From an uncultured Beijerinckiaceae bacterium (GTDB lineage Bacteria; Pseudomonadota; Alphaproteobacteria; Rhizobiales; Beijerinckiaceae): a stretch of 64,000 nt of DNA. Shown here piece by piece: positions 1-9,584 of the stretch. The stretch is taken from the NCBI GenBank assembly GCA_937863205.1, contig CALMGA010000203.1, forward strand, positions 1-64,000. Reading direction: 5' to 3'. The notes under the pieces are model-generated. The model saw only the letters and a program-made list of their open reading frames with translations, did no database searches and was not told the DNA's origin. Both the position numbers and the translations under genes were made by a program. Each line of letters begins with the position of its first letter. The stretch's first letter is position 1.

Positions 1-604
<604 letters not shown>

Positions 605-658
605 CGGCAGTCCGATCCTTCTGGCACGAGCGAGGCAACGCTCGCAACGAATAGCAAT

Positions 659-673
659 GTACCCTTTTTGTTC
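659..673 (-). promoter_or_regulatory. Candidate LexA (SOS) box of recA
   Basis: The plus strand reads GTAC, seven bases, GTTC. The alphaproteobacterial LexA box is the direct repeat GTTC-N7-GTTC, so this has one mismatch. It sits 55 bp upstream of the recA start, a normal distance for an operator. Binding is inferred from family knowledge. Confidence 0.55.
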
Positions 674-944
674 TCTACGACAAGACCGCCCGCCGCGACG
701 CCGCGCGAATCTTTCAGCCAAGGCCCGCGTCGGGGGCGAGGACGCGACGGAAAAAGGGAACAACGAACCAGGGTTGCGAACCTGCGCGCATCGCCGGGGA
801 GCCAGCACCGCGCCGGTGCGCAAAGGGCGAAGGCGCACGCTGCGCGGACGTCGCGCGCGGACGTCGCGCGCGGATTGTCGATCGACATGACTGCATCGCT
901 GACGGATCCGCTCTGAACCATTGGCCGGACAACAGCTGCGGCAC

Positions 945-973
945 TTGTCGCGCCCGCGTTTCACACGTATAGC
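945..973 (+). promoter_or_regulatory. Predicted rpsB-tsf promoter
   Basis: TTGTCG (945-950) and TATAGC (968-973) are separated by exactly 17 bp, matching sigma-70 spacing. A start near 980 would give a leader of about 108 nt before rpsB, long enough for a regulatory leader, but no defined S2-binding structure was identified. Confidence 0.5.
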
Positions 974-1087
974 AGCGCCCATCTCACACGCGGGACTTGC
1001 GCGCCTGACTCAAGGCGTGCGTCCGGTGGCCCTGTCGTTCACGGCACGGGCCCATACCTTCCGCGGCGGATCAACCGGAGAATTGTC

Positions 1088-2146
1088 ATGGCTCTTCCCG
1101 ATTTCACCATGCGCGGCCTGCTTGAGGCCGGCGCGCACTTCGGCCACCAGTCGCACCGCTGGAACCCGAAGATGAGCCCGTTCATCTTCGGCGCGCGCAA
1201 CAACATCCACATCATCGATCTCGCGCAGACCGTGCCGCTGCTGCACCAGGCGCTGAAGGCCGTGTCCGACACCGTCGCCCGCGGCGGACGCGTTCTGTTC
1301 GTGGGCACCAAGCGCCAGGCGCAGGACCACATTGCCGATGCCGCCAAGCGTTCGGCGCAGTATTACATCAACTCGCGCTGGCTCGGCGGCATGCTGACCA
1401 ACTGGAAGACGATCTCCGCCTCCATCCAGCGCCTGCGCAAGATCGACGACCAGCTCGACAACGGCACCTCCGGCCTCACCAAGAAGGAGCGGTTGATGAT
1501 GAGCCGCGAGCGGGAGAAGCTGCAGAAGGCGTTGGGCGGCATCAAGGACATGGGCGGCGTGCCCGACCTGATCTTCGTCATCGATACCAACAAGGAGCAA
1601 CTGGCGATCAAGGAAGCGGCGCGCCTCAACATTCCCGTGGCGGCGATCCTCGACACCAACTGCGACCCCGACGGCATCACCTTCCCCATCCCCGGCAACG
1701 ACGATGCCGGCCGCGCGATCACCTTCTACTGCGACCTGTTCGCTCGCGCGGCGCTCGACGGCATCCAGCGCTCGCAGGGGTCTGTCGGCGTCGACATCGG
1801 CGAGATGGAGGAGCCGGTCACCGAGGATCTGCCGCCCTCGACCGTGCCGTCCGACGAGGCGGCCGCCGAGCCGATCGCCCCGGTCGCCGCCGACGAGGGC
1901 GAGTCTCCGGCCGAAGCGTTCGAGCTGCTGTCGGCGCCGCGAGGGGCGCCCGACGACTTCGCCAAGATCCAGGGCGTCGGCCCGCAGATCGTCAAGAAGC
2001 TCAACGACGGCGGTATCTTCCATTACTGGCAGATCGCCGCGATGACGCCGGACGACGAGGCCAAGATCGATGCCGACCTCAAGCTCGGCGGCCGCATCGC
2101 CCGCGACGGCTGGATCAATCAGGCCCGGGCGCTGATCGCCGCCTGA
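1088..2146 (+). CDS. rpsB: 30S ribosomal protein S2 with C-terminal extension
   Basis: S2 binds the head/body junction of the small ribosomal subunit and is needed for S1 recruitment. The first roughly 240 residues are classic S2 ([20 protein letters not shown], then [11 protein letters not shown] and [10 protein letters not shown]). The protein is 352 aa, about 100 longer than E. coli S2. The extra part has an acidic, Pro/Ala-rich linker and then, from about residue 290, a helix-hairpin-helix-like segment [20 protein letters not shown] followed by a charged tail. A GGAG motif precedes the ATG. tsf follows 181 bp downstream, the usual rpsB-tsf pair. Similar tails are known on some alphaproteobacterial ribosomal proteins; the function of this one is unknown. 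Confidence 0.96.
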   Translation: MALPDFTMRGLLEAGAHFGHQSHRWNPKMSPFIFGARNNIHIIDLAQTVPLLHQALKAVSDTVARGGRVLFVGTKRQAQDHIADAAKRSAQYYINSRWLGGMLTNWKTISASIQRLRKIDDQLDNGTSGLTKKERLMMSREREKLQKALGGIKDMGGVPDLIFVIDTNKEQLAIKEAARLNIPVAAILDTNCDPDGITFPIPGNDDAGRAITFYCDLFARAALDGIQRSQGSVGVDIGEMEEPVTEDLPPSTVPSDEAAAEPIAPVAADEGESPAEAFELLSAPRGAPDDFAKIQGVGPQIVKKLNDGGIFHYWQIAAMTPDDEAKIDADLKLGGRIARDGWINQARALIAA

Positions 2147-2327
2147 GTCGCGTCGGATGGCTTGCGCCACGCTTTAAGTCGCTTTTTCAAAGCGAAATCG
2201 AAGCTGGTTCGAACGCAAGGGGTGAACAGGCGCGCGAAGGCCTATTCAGGTCGCGGCCTCGCCGCGTTGCCAAGCGGCGCCTGTCCGCCCTTTGAACGGA
2301 ACCGAAGTTCTCAAGGATTCAGGTGCG

Positions 2328-3263
2328 ATGGCGACGATTTCGGCGGCAATGGTGAAGGAGCTTCGCGAGAAGACCGGCGCCGGCATGATGGACTGCAAGA
2401 ACGCGCTCAACGAAACCGCCGGCAACATCGAGGGTGCCGTCGACTGGCTGCGCAAGAAGGGCCTGTCCAAGGCGGCCAAGAAGAGCGGACGGGTTGCGGC
2501 CGAAGGCCTCATCGGTCTCGTCGTGGACGGGACGCGGGGCGCCATGGTCGAGGTCAATTCGGAAACCGACTTCGTCGCCCGCAACGGCGACTTCCAGTCC
2601 CTGGTGCGCAACGTCACCGTCGTCGCGCTTGAGGGTAAGCTCGATGATGTCGAGGCGATCAAGGCGGCTACCTATCCCGGCGGCGGCACCACCGTCGAGG
2701 CGGCGGTGGCCAACGCCATCGCCACGATCGGCGAGAACATGACGATCCGCCGTGCCGCAAGGCTCGCCGTCAACGAAGGCGTCATCGCCCAGTACATGCA
2801 TAATTCGGTGGGCGAGGGGCTCGGCAAGATCGGAGTCCTCGTCGCGTTGGAGTCGGCCGGTTCGGCGGACGCGCTCAACGAACTCGGCCGCAAGATCGCC
2901 CAGCACGTCGCCGCCATCAACCCGCTGGCGCTCGACGCGAGCGGCATCGACCCGGAGGTCGTGGCGCGCGAAAAGGCGGTGCTCGCCGAGAAGAACGGGG
3001 CCGGCAAGCCGCCGCACGTCGTCGAGCGCATCGTCGAGTCCGGCCTGAAAAGCTTCTTCAAGGAGAACTGTCTCCTCGATCAGGTGTCGATCCATGCCGA
3101 GCACGGGGGAAAGACCATCGGGCAGACGGTGAGGGAAGGTGCCGGCATCGGCGCACCGGTCGAGTTGAAGAGCTTCGTCCGCTACGCGCTGGGCGAAGGC
3201 ATCGAGAAGGACACCGGTGACTTCGCCGCCGAGGTCGCGGCGGCGGCGTCCGGGCAGGCTTGA
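2328..3263 (+). CDS. tsf: Elongation factor Ts
   Basis: EF-Ts is the guanine nucleotide exchange factor for EF-Tu in the cytoplasm. The frame gives 311 aa, normal for alphaproteobacteria. It opens with [20 protein letters not shown], continues with MDCKNAL and the EF-Tu-contacting TDFVARN motif at about residue 80, and has the usual dimerisation region. An in-frame ATG 36 bp upstream exists, but the chosen start has AAGGA at 2313-2317 with good spacing and matches the family N-terminus. It is co-oriented with rpsB. Confidence 0.97.
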   Translation: MATISAAMVKELREKTGAGMMDCKNALNETAGNIEGAVDWLRKKGLSKAAKKSGRVAAEGLIGLVVDGTRGAMVEVNSETDFVARNGDFQSLVRNVTVVALEGKLDDVEAIKAATYPGGGTTVEAAVANAIATIGENMTIRRAARLAVNEGVIAQYMHNSVGEGLGKIGVLVALESAGSADALNELGRKIAQHVAAINPLALDASGIDPEVVAREKAVLAEKNGAGKPPHVVERIVESGLKSFFKENCLLDQVSIHAEHGGKTIGQTVREGAGIGAPVELKSFVRYALGEGIEKDTGDFAAEVAAAASGQA

Positions 3264-3270
3264 GGCGACC

Positions 3271-3294
3271 GGCACCGCTCGCTTGGGCGGTGCC
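3271..3294. terminator. Hairpin between convergent tsf and MBL gene
   Basis: GGCACCGC (3271-3278) pairs perfectly with GCGGTGCC (3287-3294) across an 8-nt loop, directly after the tsf stop and before the stop of the convergent gene. There is no T-tract, so intrinsic termination is uncertain. Confidence 0.35.
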
Positions 3295-3303
3295 CGCCCG
3301 GCG

Positions 3304-4209
3304 TCACAGCGTCGGTAGCCAGCGCTCCGGCACGAAGGCATAGCCCGCGCCATGCCGTTCCAGGTGGGCGAACGTGGGAAAGTCCATGTGCGTGCCGGCG
3401 ACGAGCAGGCGGTCGGTCGCGACCTTGTCGAACAGGCGGCGCCGCTGTTCCCGCGCCTGCTCCGGGTCAAGGTCGAAGGCGATGCCGATCTCCGGGTGCC
3501 TGGCCTGCAGCACTGGCAGGTGGACGATGTCGGTCCAGAACAGGAGCTGCTCCGATCCCGACGAGATGTGCAGGCCGCTGTGGCCGGGCGTATGCCCCGG
3601 CAGGGGTTCGGCCGCGATGCCCGGCGCGAGTTCGCCGTCGGTAAAGGTCCGCGTGCGCTCGGCATAGGGCGCCACCGCCGCTTTGGCGCTGTCGAAGAAG
3701 GGCTGCATGCCCTCGGGCGCGGTGCCGTCGAGCCAGAACCTGGCCTCCTCGGCATGCATCAGCAGTTCGGCGTTGGGGAACACCGGGCGTCCGTCCGGGC
3801 TGCTGAGGCCGCCGGTATGGTCGGGATGAAGGTGGGTGAGGATCACGGTGTCGATGCCGTCGGGCGAAATGCCGGCGGCGTTCAGCCCCTGAGGCAGGCG
3901 CCCGCCGTCGAACATCGGGTTCGCGCCCGTTCCCGTGTCGATCAGCACCACCTTGCCGGCCGTGTGCACCACGAAGCAGCTGATCGAACTGGTCGGCGCT
4001 CCCGGCCGGAACGCCTCCTCCATCTCGCGCCGCATCTCCGCCTCCGGCAGGCCGCTCAGCATGTCGTAGCTGCCGACCAGCATGCCGTCGAGGATGGCCG
4101 TGACGACGATGTCGCCGATCTTGCGGCGGAACACGCCGGGGCTCTGGTTCGTCGGTGAATTCTGCAAGACATCGTCTCCGCTGCCGGCTTCCACTCCTTT
4201 ATGGGGCAT
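3304..4209 (-). CDS. MBL-fold metallohydrolase
   Basis: This is a metallo-beta-lactamase-fold hydrolase of about 301 aa. The metal-binding motif is HLHPDH (in VILTHLHPDHTGGL), with a downstream PLPGHTPGHSG histidine and DIVHLP aspartate completing a di-metal site. The overall pattern resembles the methyl-parathion-hydrolase / AHL-lactonase-like branch, but the substrate cannot be assigned. No signal peptide is obvious. The start at 4209 (MPHKGVEAGSG) is preferred over an in-frame ATG at 4266, because the longer version would overlap the end of the upstream gene. It lies 20 bp behind the gene at 4230-6320 and is probably cotranscribed with it. Confidence 0.85.
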   Translation of the reverse strand: MPHKGVEAGSGDDVLQNSPTNQSPGVFRRKIGDIVVTAILDGMLVGSYDMLSGLPEAEMRREMEEAFRPGAPTSSISCFVVHTAGKVVLIDTGTGANPMFDGGRLPQGLNAAGISPDGIDTVILTHLHPDHTGGLSSPDGRPVFPNAELLMHAEEARFWLDGTAPEGMQPFFDSAKAAVAPYAERTRTFTDGELAPGIAAEPLPGHTPGHSGLHISSGSEQLLFWTDIVHLPVLQARHPEIGIAFDLDPEQAREQRRRLFDKVATDRLLVAGTHMDFPTFAHLERHGAGYAFVPERWLPTL

Positions 4210-4229
4210 GCCCGGTGCCGGCCAAGCCG

Positions 4230-6320
4230 TCAGGCTCGGGCCCCGCGCCGGCCTTCGAAGAGCCAAGCGGCCATTAAGCTACCGAGCAGGGCGAGCAGGC
4301 CGATGAGGCCGATGGCGAGGGGCGCCAGCCCGATGCCCTTGACCTCGCTGGCGCCGGTCTTGCGGATGGCGACGTAGTCGGAGCCGCCGTAGATCGGGCT
4401 GTCGCGCATTTCGAGCAGGCGCGGCAAGGTGACGTCGCCGGCGGTGCCGCTGGCGATGCGGCGCACGGTGCCCCCGGTCGCTTCCGCGATGGGGCGCAGC
4501 TTGTCGGGGGTCGAGACCACCTCCTGGAACTCGCGCGGGTTCTGCGGGCCGACGTTGGCGAGCACGGTCAGGTCGCCGTCGCGTACCTTGTAGAGGCCGA
4601 GTTCCCTGGCCTCGACCGAGCCGGACCACAGGCCGGGCCGGCCGGCCTGCAGCGTCACGGTCTGCGTGCCCCCGGAGGGCAGGGTGACGGTGGCCGGCGG
4701 CACGTCCTTGCCCAGGCTCTGCCGCGTCACGGTGAAGCGTTTGCCGTCGCTGCTGGCGCGCAACGCTTCTTCTTCCAGGTCCGGTTCCTTCATCAGCCAG
4801 TGGGCGAGGCGGCGCAGCAGGTCGAGGTAGGGTCCACCGCCGTCGTAGCCGCGCGCCCACAGCCACATCTGGTCTGTGAGAAGCTCGGCGACGCGCCCCT
4901 TGCCCTCGCGCGAGAGGACCAGCACCGGCTTGGCGCCGGCCCCGTCCATCACCGCCGTGCCGCGGGTCACGTCGGCGGAGATCTGGCGAAACCACGGGCT
5001 CCAGTTCGGTGGCGTCCGGGCCGATCCGGCGAGGTCGCGGGTGACGGGATGCTTCTGCCCGTCGGTGGTGACGCTGGCGCGAAAGCCGCGCTCGATCAGC
5101 ATGCCGTCGGGGCGGGCCGGGGCGATGCGCCCGATGGGCGAGAAGAAGATGCCCTCGGCCCTCGCGAAGTCCGGCCCGGCGGCGAGCAGAAGGGCACCGC
5201 CGTCGCGCACGTAGCGCACGATGTTGTCGAGGTACACCGGCGGCAGCACGCTCTGATTGGAATAGCGATCGAAGATGATGAGGTCGAAATCCTTGATCTT
5301 GCGACCGAACAGATCGGCGGTGGGGAAAGCGATCAGCGACAGCTCGTTGATGGGCGTGCCGTCCTGCTTCTCGGGCGGGCGCAGGATGGTGAAGTGTACG
5401 AGGTCGACGTTGGCGTCGGACTTCAGGAGGTTGCGCCACATCCGCTCGCCCTGGTGCGGCTCGCCCGAGACGAGCAGCACCTTGAGCTTGTCGCGCACGC
5501 CGTCGATCGTCACCACCGCCTTGTTGTTGAGGGTGGTCAGCTCGCCCGGCAGCGCCGCCACCTCCAGCTCCACCACGTTCTGCCCGCCGTGCTCGATCCT
5601 CACCGGCACCTTGATCGTTTCCCCCACCCTCGCCTGCACGGTGGCGACCTTGTTGCCGTCGCGGCGCACGTCGAGGCTCACCGGCTCGCCGCGGTTGTCG
5701 GTGTCGAGCACCTTGAGGGCGATGGTCTGGTCCTTGCCGACGATGCCGAAGCGCGGCGCTTCGACCAGTTCGATGCGGCGGTCGCGCTCACCCTCGACCC
5801 CGGTGATGAAGGCGTGCAGCGGCGCGTGGAAGCCGAGCGCGTCGACGCTGGCGGGAACGTCGTGGACCACGCCGTCGGTGATCATGAACACGGCGGCGAC
5901 CTGTTCGGCCGGGACATCGGCGAGGCCGGCGTTGAGGGCGGCGAAAAGCTGCGTGCCCTCGTTGCTGCCGTTGTCGGCGCCGCCCTCGATCACGCGCACG
6001 TCGGTGTTGCCGAGCGCTTCCAGTCGCTGGCGCAGTCCGGCGAGGGCGCGGTCGGTCTGCGCGGCGCGCTCGCCGATCCCCTGCGAGCCCGAGCGGTCGA
6101 CCACCACCGCCACGACCTGATGCAGCGGCGTGCGGTCTTCGCGCACCAGCGAAGGGTCGAACAGGGCGAGAAGGATCAGGGCGAGGCCGAGGGCGCGCAG
6201 CCACACCGCCCGCTGGCGCAGGAACAGGCCGAGAACGACCACCGCCACGCCGGCCGCGCCCAGCATGGCGAGCAGGGCGGTGGGGAGCAGGGGCGATACG
6301 GCCAGCGAATAATCGGTCAT
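4230..6320 (-). CDS. Membrane protein with vWA/GATase-like domains
   Basis: This 696-aa inner-membrane protein has two N-terminal membrane helices (about 10-30 and 38-58), a long periplasmic region and a C-terminal helix (LAPLAIGLIGLLALLGSLM). Right after the second helix comes VVAVVVDRSGSQGIGERAAQ, a von Willebrand A-like strand with a DxSGS MIDAS-type motif. The middle contains a class-I-glutamine-amidotransferase-like fold (VRDGGALLLAAGPDFA). This architecture is typical of alphaproteobacterial BatA-like proteins that usually sit with MoxR ATPase and DUF58 genes; those partners are not next to it here. Function is unknown, possibly a chaperone-like role at the membrane. Confidence 0.75.
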   Translation of the reverse strand: MTDYSLAVSPLLPTALLAMLGAAGVAVVVLGLFLRQRAVWLRALGLALILLALFDPSLVREDRTPLHQVVAVVVDRSGSQGIGERAAQTDRALAGLRQRLEALGNTDVRVIEGGADNGSNEGTQLFAALNAGLADVPAEQVAAVFMITDGVVHDVPASVDALGFHAPLHAFITGVEGERDRRIELVEAPRFGIVGKDQTIALKVLDTDNRGEPVSLDVRRDGNKVATVQARVGETIKVPVRIEHGGQNVVELEVAALPGELTTLNNKAVVTIDGVRDKLKVLLVSGEPHQGERMWRNLLKSDANVDLVHFTILRPPEKQDGTPINELSLIAFPTADLFGRKIKDFDLIIFDRYSNQSVLPPVYLDNIVRYVRDGGALLLAAGPDFARAEGIFFSPIGRIAPARPDGMLIERGFRASVTTDGQKHPVTRDLAGSARTPPNWSPWFRQISADVTRGTAVMDGAGAKPVLVLSREGKGRVAELLTDQMWLWARGYDGGGPYLDLLRRLAHWLMKEPDLEEEALRASSDGKRFTVTRQSLGKDVPPATVTLPSGGTQTVTLQAGRPGLWSGSVEARELGLYKVRDGDLTVLANVGPQNPREFQEVVSTPDKLRPIAEATGGTVRRIASGTAGDVTLPRLLEMRDSPIYGGSDYVAIRKTGASEVKGIGLAPLAIGLIGLLALLGSLMAAWLFEGRRGARA

Positions 6321-6396
6321 GCCGTTCGAACCTTAGCCGCTTGCGCGACGCCCGCCAGTTGACCGTTTGTCCCGCGCCGGCGGGCGCTGGAGCGGA

Positions 6397-6840
6397 TCAC
6401 GCCTGGGTTTCCAGTCCCGAAGCGTCCACCACGTCCGCTGCCCGTTGCCGCGCCGGGCGCCGCTCGCGCACGGTCAGGCCCCAGACGAGTCCGTAGAAGA
6501 TCGCCAGGGGGATCGCGCCCTGCGCCGCCTGGACGTGCGGCTCCCGGACGTAGGCGAGCACGGCGGCGGCCACCAGCCAGCCGAGCAGGGGCGAGACAAG
6601 TACGCTCATCAGGTCGAGGCCGAGCCTGTGCAGGATGGCATCGCTGAGGCTCAGGACGAGCCCGCACAGGATCAGCGCCGGCAGGGTGAAGGTGAGGTAG
6701 ACGGTGATGAGGATGGCGACCGACTGCCGGGCGAGGTCGTCCCAGGTCGACCCCTGCTGGGAGGCGATGTAGGCGACGCCGAGGCGCCACAGCAGGGGCG
6801 CGAGGATCAGGGTCACGAGAAGACGCCACCACCAGCGCAT
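6397..6840 (-). CDS. Small multi-pass membrane protein
   Basis: A 147-aa protein with about four hydrophobic segments (MRWWWRLLVTLILAPLLW, ILITVYLTFTLPALILCGLV, LLGWLVAAAVLAYV, IPLAIFYGLVWGL). I recognise no family. The ATG at 6840 is clean, and the frame shows strong hydrophobic periodicity, which supports real coding. It lies 76 bp upstream of the vWA-like membrane protein on the same strand, so the two may be cotranscribed. Confidence 0.6.
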   Translation of the reverse strand: MRWWWRLLVTLILAPLLWRLGVAYIASQQGSTWDDLARQSVAILITVYLTFTLPALILCGLVLSLSDAILHRLGLDLMSVLVSPLLGWLVAAAVLAYVREPHVQAAQGAIPLAIFYGLVWGLTVRERRPARQRAADVVDASGLETQA

Positions 6841-6975
6841 GCCGGCTCCTTGTCAGTTGACGTAGGTTGCGGTTGGAGACCGCCGCGGGGCGGCGGCAGG
6901 CCCGCGCTTGACGCCGGCCCGACCGGGCGCACCCAAACAGCTCGGGCGCGCGAGTCAAGCCGGGTCGTCGCCTCG

Positions 6976-7020
6976 GCAGGTTTCGCGAAAGTGCCCTGCG
7001 GTTTCGCGATCCAAACCTGC
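6976..7020. repeat. 45-bp dispersed palindromic element, copy 1
   Basis: The element has outer arms GCAGGTTT and AAACCTGC and inner arms CGCGAAA and TTTCGCG around GTGCCCTGCGG, so it can fold into a two-step hairpin. A second copy, nearly the same length and differing at a handful of positions, lies at 41536-41581, more than 34 kb away. It sits directly after the 3' end of the gene at 7025-7774. It may act as a terminator or as a REP-like mobile palindrome. Confidence 0.7.
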
Positions 7021-7024
7021 TTGC

Positions 7025-7774
7025 TCAAGGCGCGGGCACGCTGACGCCGACCATCGGGCCCAGCGGCCAAACCTGACTGTTGCGGTGCAGGGCCGGCGCG
7101 TAGATCGCCGACACCGAGCCGTCCAGGAACAGCGCGTCCGGACAGCCGAGCCCATCGCGGAACAGCACGGCGAAGCGGAAGAAGGAGACCGGTTCCTCCG
7201 ACAGGGCGAACACGGCCGTTCGTCCGCCGTCGCGCACGCCGACGCCGTTGCGGACCTTGAGCGAGGTGCCGCCGGGCTGCAGGCTCGGATGCAGCCGGCC
7301 GGCGATCACCAGCATCGGCCCGGACTGGGTGGCAAAGGCCGGATGGCGGTTGGCTGCGAGAAAAGCTGCCGTTTCCTCGATGCCGGCCCGGTCCCCGCCG
7401 AAAAAGAAGACGCCGTTGGGTTTGAGGAAGAAGTTGCCGAAGCCCTCGGCGGTGCTGGCCGGATTGCTCGTGTCGCCGTTGGCGATGAACAGCCCGACCG
7501 GCGACAGATCGAGGTGGTACATGCCGGCGTTGGCCGCGAACACCAGCGTGCGGTGGCTCGCCGCCAGGCTGGCGGCGAGCCGGTCGAAGGTCGCGAAGGG
7601 ATGGCCGGCCGCGTCCCTGTTGAACAGTCCCAGGTGCTCGCGCGCGAGATCGACCTTGCACACGGTGTAGGCATGGCCCTCATCGACCAGACGCTCGCAC
7701 GTTGCCGCGCCGGTCGACGTTGGGCCGAGCCAGATCGCCAGCGCGGCGAGTGCCGCGGCGACGTGGCGGAGCAA
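7025..7774 (-). CDS. Phosphodiester glycosidase family protein
   Basis: This belongs to the NAGPA/DUF2233 family, whose best known member uncovers mannose-6-phosphate by cleaving a phosphodiester-linked GlcNAc; bacterial substrates are largely unknown. Family signals are VFAANAGMYHLDLSPVGLFI, then NGVFFF, TQSGPMLV, and the C-terminal PDALFLDGSVSAIY. A signal peptide (AAALAALAIWLGPTSTGAAT) suggests export. The only ATG before the domain, at 7942, would overlap the divergent ribB start, so a TTG at 7774 directly before the signal peptide is preferred; this start is tentative. The 45-bp palindrome lies just past its stop. Confidence 0.78.
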   Translation of the reverse strand: MLRHVAAALAALAIWLGPTSTGAATCERLVDEGHAYTVCKVDLAREHLGLFNRDAAGHPFATFDRLAASLAASHRTLVFAANAGMYHLDLSPVGLFIANGDTSNPASTAEGFGNFFLKPNGVFFFGGDRAGIEETAAFLAANRHPAFATQSGPMLVIAGRLHPSLQPGGTSLKVRNGVGVRDGGRTAVFALSEEPVSFFRFAVLFRDGLGCPDALFLDGSVSAIYAPALHRNSQVWPLGPMVGVSVPAP

Positions 7775-7935
7775 CGGCGTCCCGGTGATTCGAGGGCTCC
7801 AGCCCCGCCCTCGCCCCGCGCGACATCGACGTTGGCATTGAAGACCGACGCGGGGATGGAATACTCCCGCCGTGCGCCCGCTTCGTCCGGCGCGATCCCA
7901 TATCAAGAGCCAGGCCCGTTGGCGGGCGCGGGAAG

Positions 7936-9036
7936 ATGTCATTGAACAGCACCAGCTCCGTCGCCCAGTCGGTTTCTCAGGCCGTCGAGGCCTTCGCGCG
8001 TGGCGAACTCGTGATCGTCACCGATGACGACGATCGCGAGAACGAGGGCGACCTCGTCTGCGCCGCCTCGCTGTGCACGCCCGAGAAGATGGCCTTCATC
8101 GTCCGCAATTGCTGCGGCATCGTGTGCGCCCCGATCACCGCCGACGAGGCCAAGCGCCTGCACCTGCAGCCGATGGTGGGCGCCAACGATGCACCGCTGG
8201 GCACCGCCTTCACCGTCAGCGTCGACACCCGCCACGGCCTCACCACCGGCATCTCCGCCGAGCAGCGCACGAACACGGTGCGGGCCCTGGCCAACGGCAA
8301 CATGGGAGCCGCCGACTTCGTGCGCCCCGGCCACGTCTTCCCGCTGATCGCCCGCGAGGGCGGCGTCCTGATGCGGTCCGGCCATACGGAAGCGGCGGTG
8401 GATCTGTGCCGCCTCGCCAACCTTCCCCGCGTCGGGGTGATCTGCGAACTGGCCAACGACGACGGAACGGTGATGGCCGGCGAGCAGATCGCGGCCTTCG
8501 CCAGGGCCCACGACCTCCGCCGCATTTCGGTCGCCGACCTCATCGCCTTTCGTCAGGCGCGGGAAAAGCTGGTCGAGCGGGTGGCGACCTTTCCGGTCGC
8601 GGGGGAAAGCTGCGCGCTCACCGGCCACGCCTTCGTCACGCCGTTCGATCCCGTTCAGCACTTCGCCTTCGTTCACGGCGACATCGGCGACGGCCACGAC
8701 ATGCCCACGCGCCTGCACCGGGCCGACATCATCACCGACGTCATCACCGGAGGCGTCGAGATCCGCAAGATCTTCACCCGCTTCAAGCAGGAGGGTAGGG
8801 GCGTCTTCATCTACCTTCGCGACGGGGCTGCGGGTGTGCCCGCCCGGTCGGGGTCGCCGGAAGCGGCCGCCTCCGAACTCGGCCGCACGCGGCAGTGGCG
8901 CGAGATCGGCGTGGGCGCGCAGATCCTGCGCGACCTCGGCATCCGCTCGATCCGGCTGCGAACGGCGACGCCGCGGACCTATGTCGGCCTGTCCGGCTTC
9001 GGCATCGAGATCCGCGGCTTCGAGGCGCCGTTCTGA
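7936..9036 (+). CDS. ribB: 3,4-dihydroxy-2-butanone-4-phosphate synthase (RibB, RibA-like tail)
   Basis: RibB converts ribulose-5-phosphate to the four-carbon riboflavin precursor. The N-terminal 200 residues carry the DHBP synthase signatures DDDDRENEGDL (acidic metal loop), TGISAEQRT, RPGHVFPL and SGHTEAAVDL. The remaining 150 residues align with GTP cyclohydrolase II, but where RibA has its zinc-binding cysteines this protein reads HDMPTRLHRADIITDV with no cysteine. The RibA half is therefore probably inactive for GTP hydrolysis, as in other alphaproteobacteria with a separate ribA. No FMN riboswitch is visible upstream, and the space before the ATG is short. Confidence 0.93.
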   Translation: MSLNSTSSVAQSVSQAVEAFARGELVIVTDDDDRENEGDLVCAASLCTPEKMAFIVRNCCGIVCAPITADEAKRLHLQPMVGANDAPLGTAFTVSVDTRHGLTTGISAEQRTNTVRALANGNMGAADFVRPGHVFPLIAREGGVLMRSGHTEAAVDLCRLANLPRVGVICELANDDGTVMAGEQIAAFARAHDLRRISVADLIAFRQAREKLVERVATFPVAGESCALTGHAFVTPFDPVQHFAFVHGDIGDGHDMPTRLHRADIITDVITGGVEIRKIFTRFKQEGRGVFIYLRDGAAGVPARSGSPEAAASELGRTRQWREIGVGAQILRDLGIRSIRLRTATPRTYVGLSGFGIEIRGFEAPF

Positions 9037-9077
9037 CGCCCGGTGAACGCGTCCGGACGTTGGTCCCAAGCGCTCGG

Positions 9078-9584
9078 TCAGCCCTTCGGCATGAAGCTCT
9101 GCAGGGGATTGAAGTTGAAGAAAAGGCTTTTCAAGACGCTGCTGTCGGCCCCGAAGGTCGGCGTCGTGCCGGTCGCGAAATCCACCACCTTGCCGTCCTG
9201 CAGACCGTAGTTGGCGATGCGCTCGACCTTCTTGCCCTTGTCGAAGTACACGGCATAGATCTTCCGGTCGGTGACGGTCGGCTTCATGAAGGCGATCGAG
9301 CGATCGGACTTTTGCGAAATGTAGTACCAGGCCGTGCCGCCCACCGTCGAGGTCGTGGATGGCGAGCCCAACGTCACCAGGACCTGCTCGGCCGTCTGCC
9401 CCGGCTTGACGTCGGAAGCCGCCTGCGGGTCGAGCTGGTAGCCGTGGATCACGTCGCCATCGTAACCGAGGCAGCCGGACAGGGTGGCGCCGGCGCCACC
9501 GATCAGGGCGAGATGCAGCGCGGCCAAGGGCGCGCGCATACTCCCGCGACGCCGAGCGACTCCCGCAGGGGAAAACGAAAGCAT
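9078..9584 (-). CDS. bamE: Outer-membrane assembly lipoprotein BamE
   Basis: BamE (SmpA/OmlA) is a lipoprotein of the BAM complex that inserts beta-barrel proteins. A hydrophobic leader ends in the lipobox LSGC; the SmpA domain follows with DVKPGQTAEQVLVTLGSPST, TAWYYIS and IYAVYFDKGKKVERIANYGL. The long start (168 aa) has GGAG 11 nt upstream; an internal ATG at 9539 gives a tidier 22-residue signal peptide but a poorly spaced ribosome site, so the start is uncertain. The gene converges on ribB. Confidence 0.88.
   Translation of the reverse strand: MLSFSPAGVARRRGSMRAPLAALHLALIGGAGATLSGCLGYDGDVIHGYQLDPQAASDVKPGQTAEQVLVTLGSPSTTSTVGGTAWYYISQKSDRSIAFMKPTVTDRKIYAVYFDKGKKVERIANYGLQDGKVVDFATGTTPTFGADSSVLKSLFFNFNPLQSFMPKG

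Larger units (their letters stand above)
605..1087. other. recA-rpsB divergent intergenic region
   Basis: No convincing gene is present in this 483 bp stretch; the short frames here have no family resemblance and clash with the promoter signals. It holds the candidate SOS box of recA (659-673), a perfect 13-bp tandem duplication (848-860 and 861-873, unit acgtcgcgcgcgg), and a promoter-like pair before rpsB (945-973). Confidence 0.6.

Noticed and set aside
1010..2170. 386-aa minus-strand frame opposite rpsB
   Set aside because: Shadow of S2, which is secure.
4800..6362. 520-aa plus-strand frame
   Set aside because: Antisense to the vWA-like membrane protein with no domain pattern.
7775..7935. 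FMN riboswitch before ribB
   Set aside because: The 160 bp leader shows no conserved RFN-element sequences.
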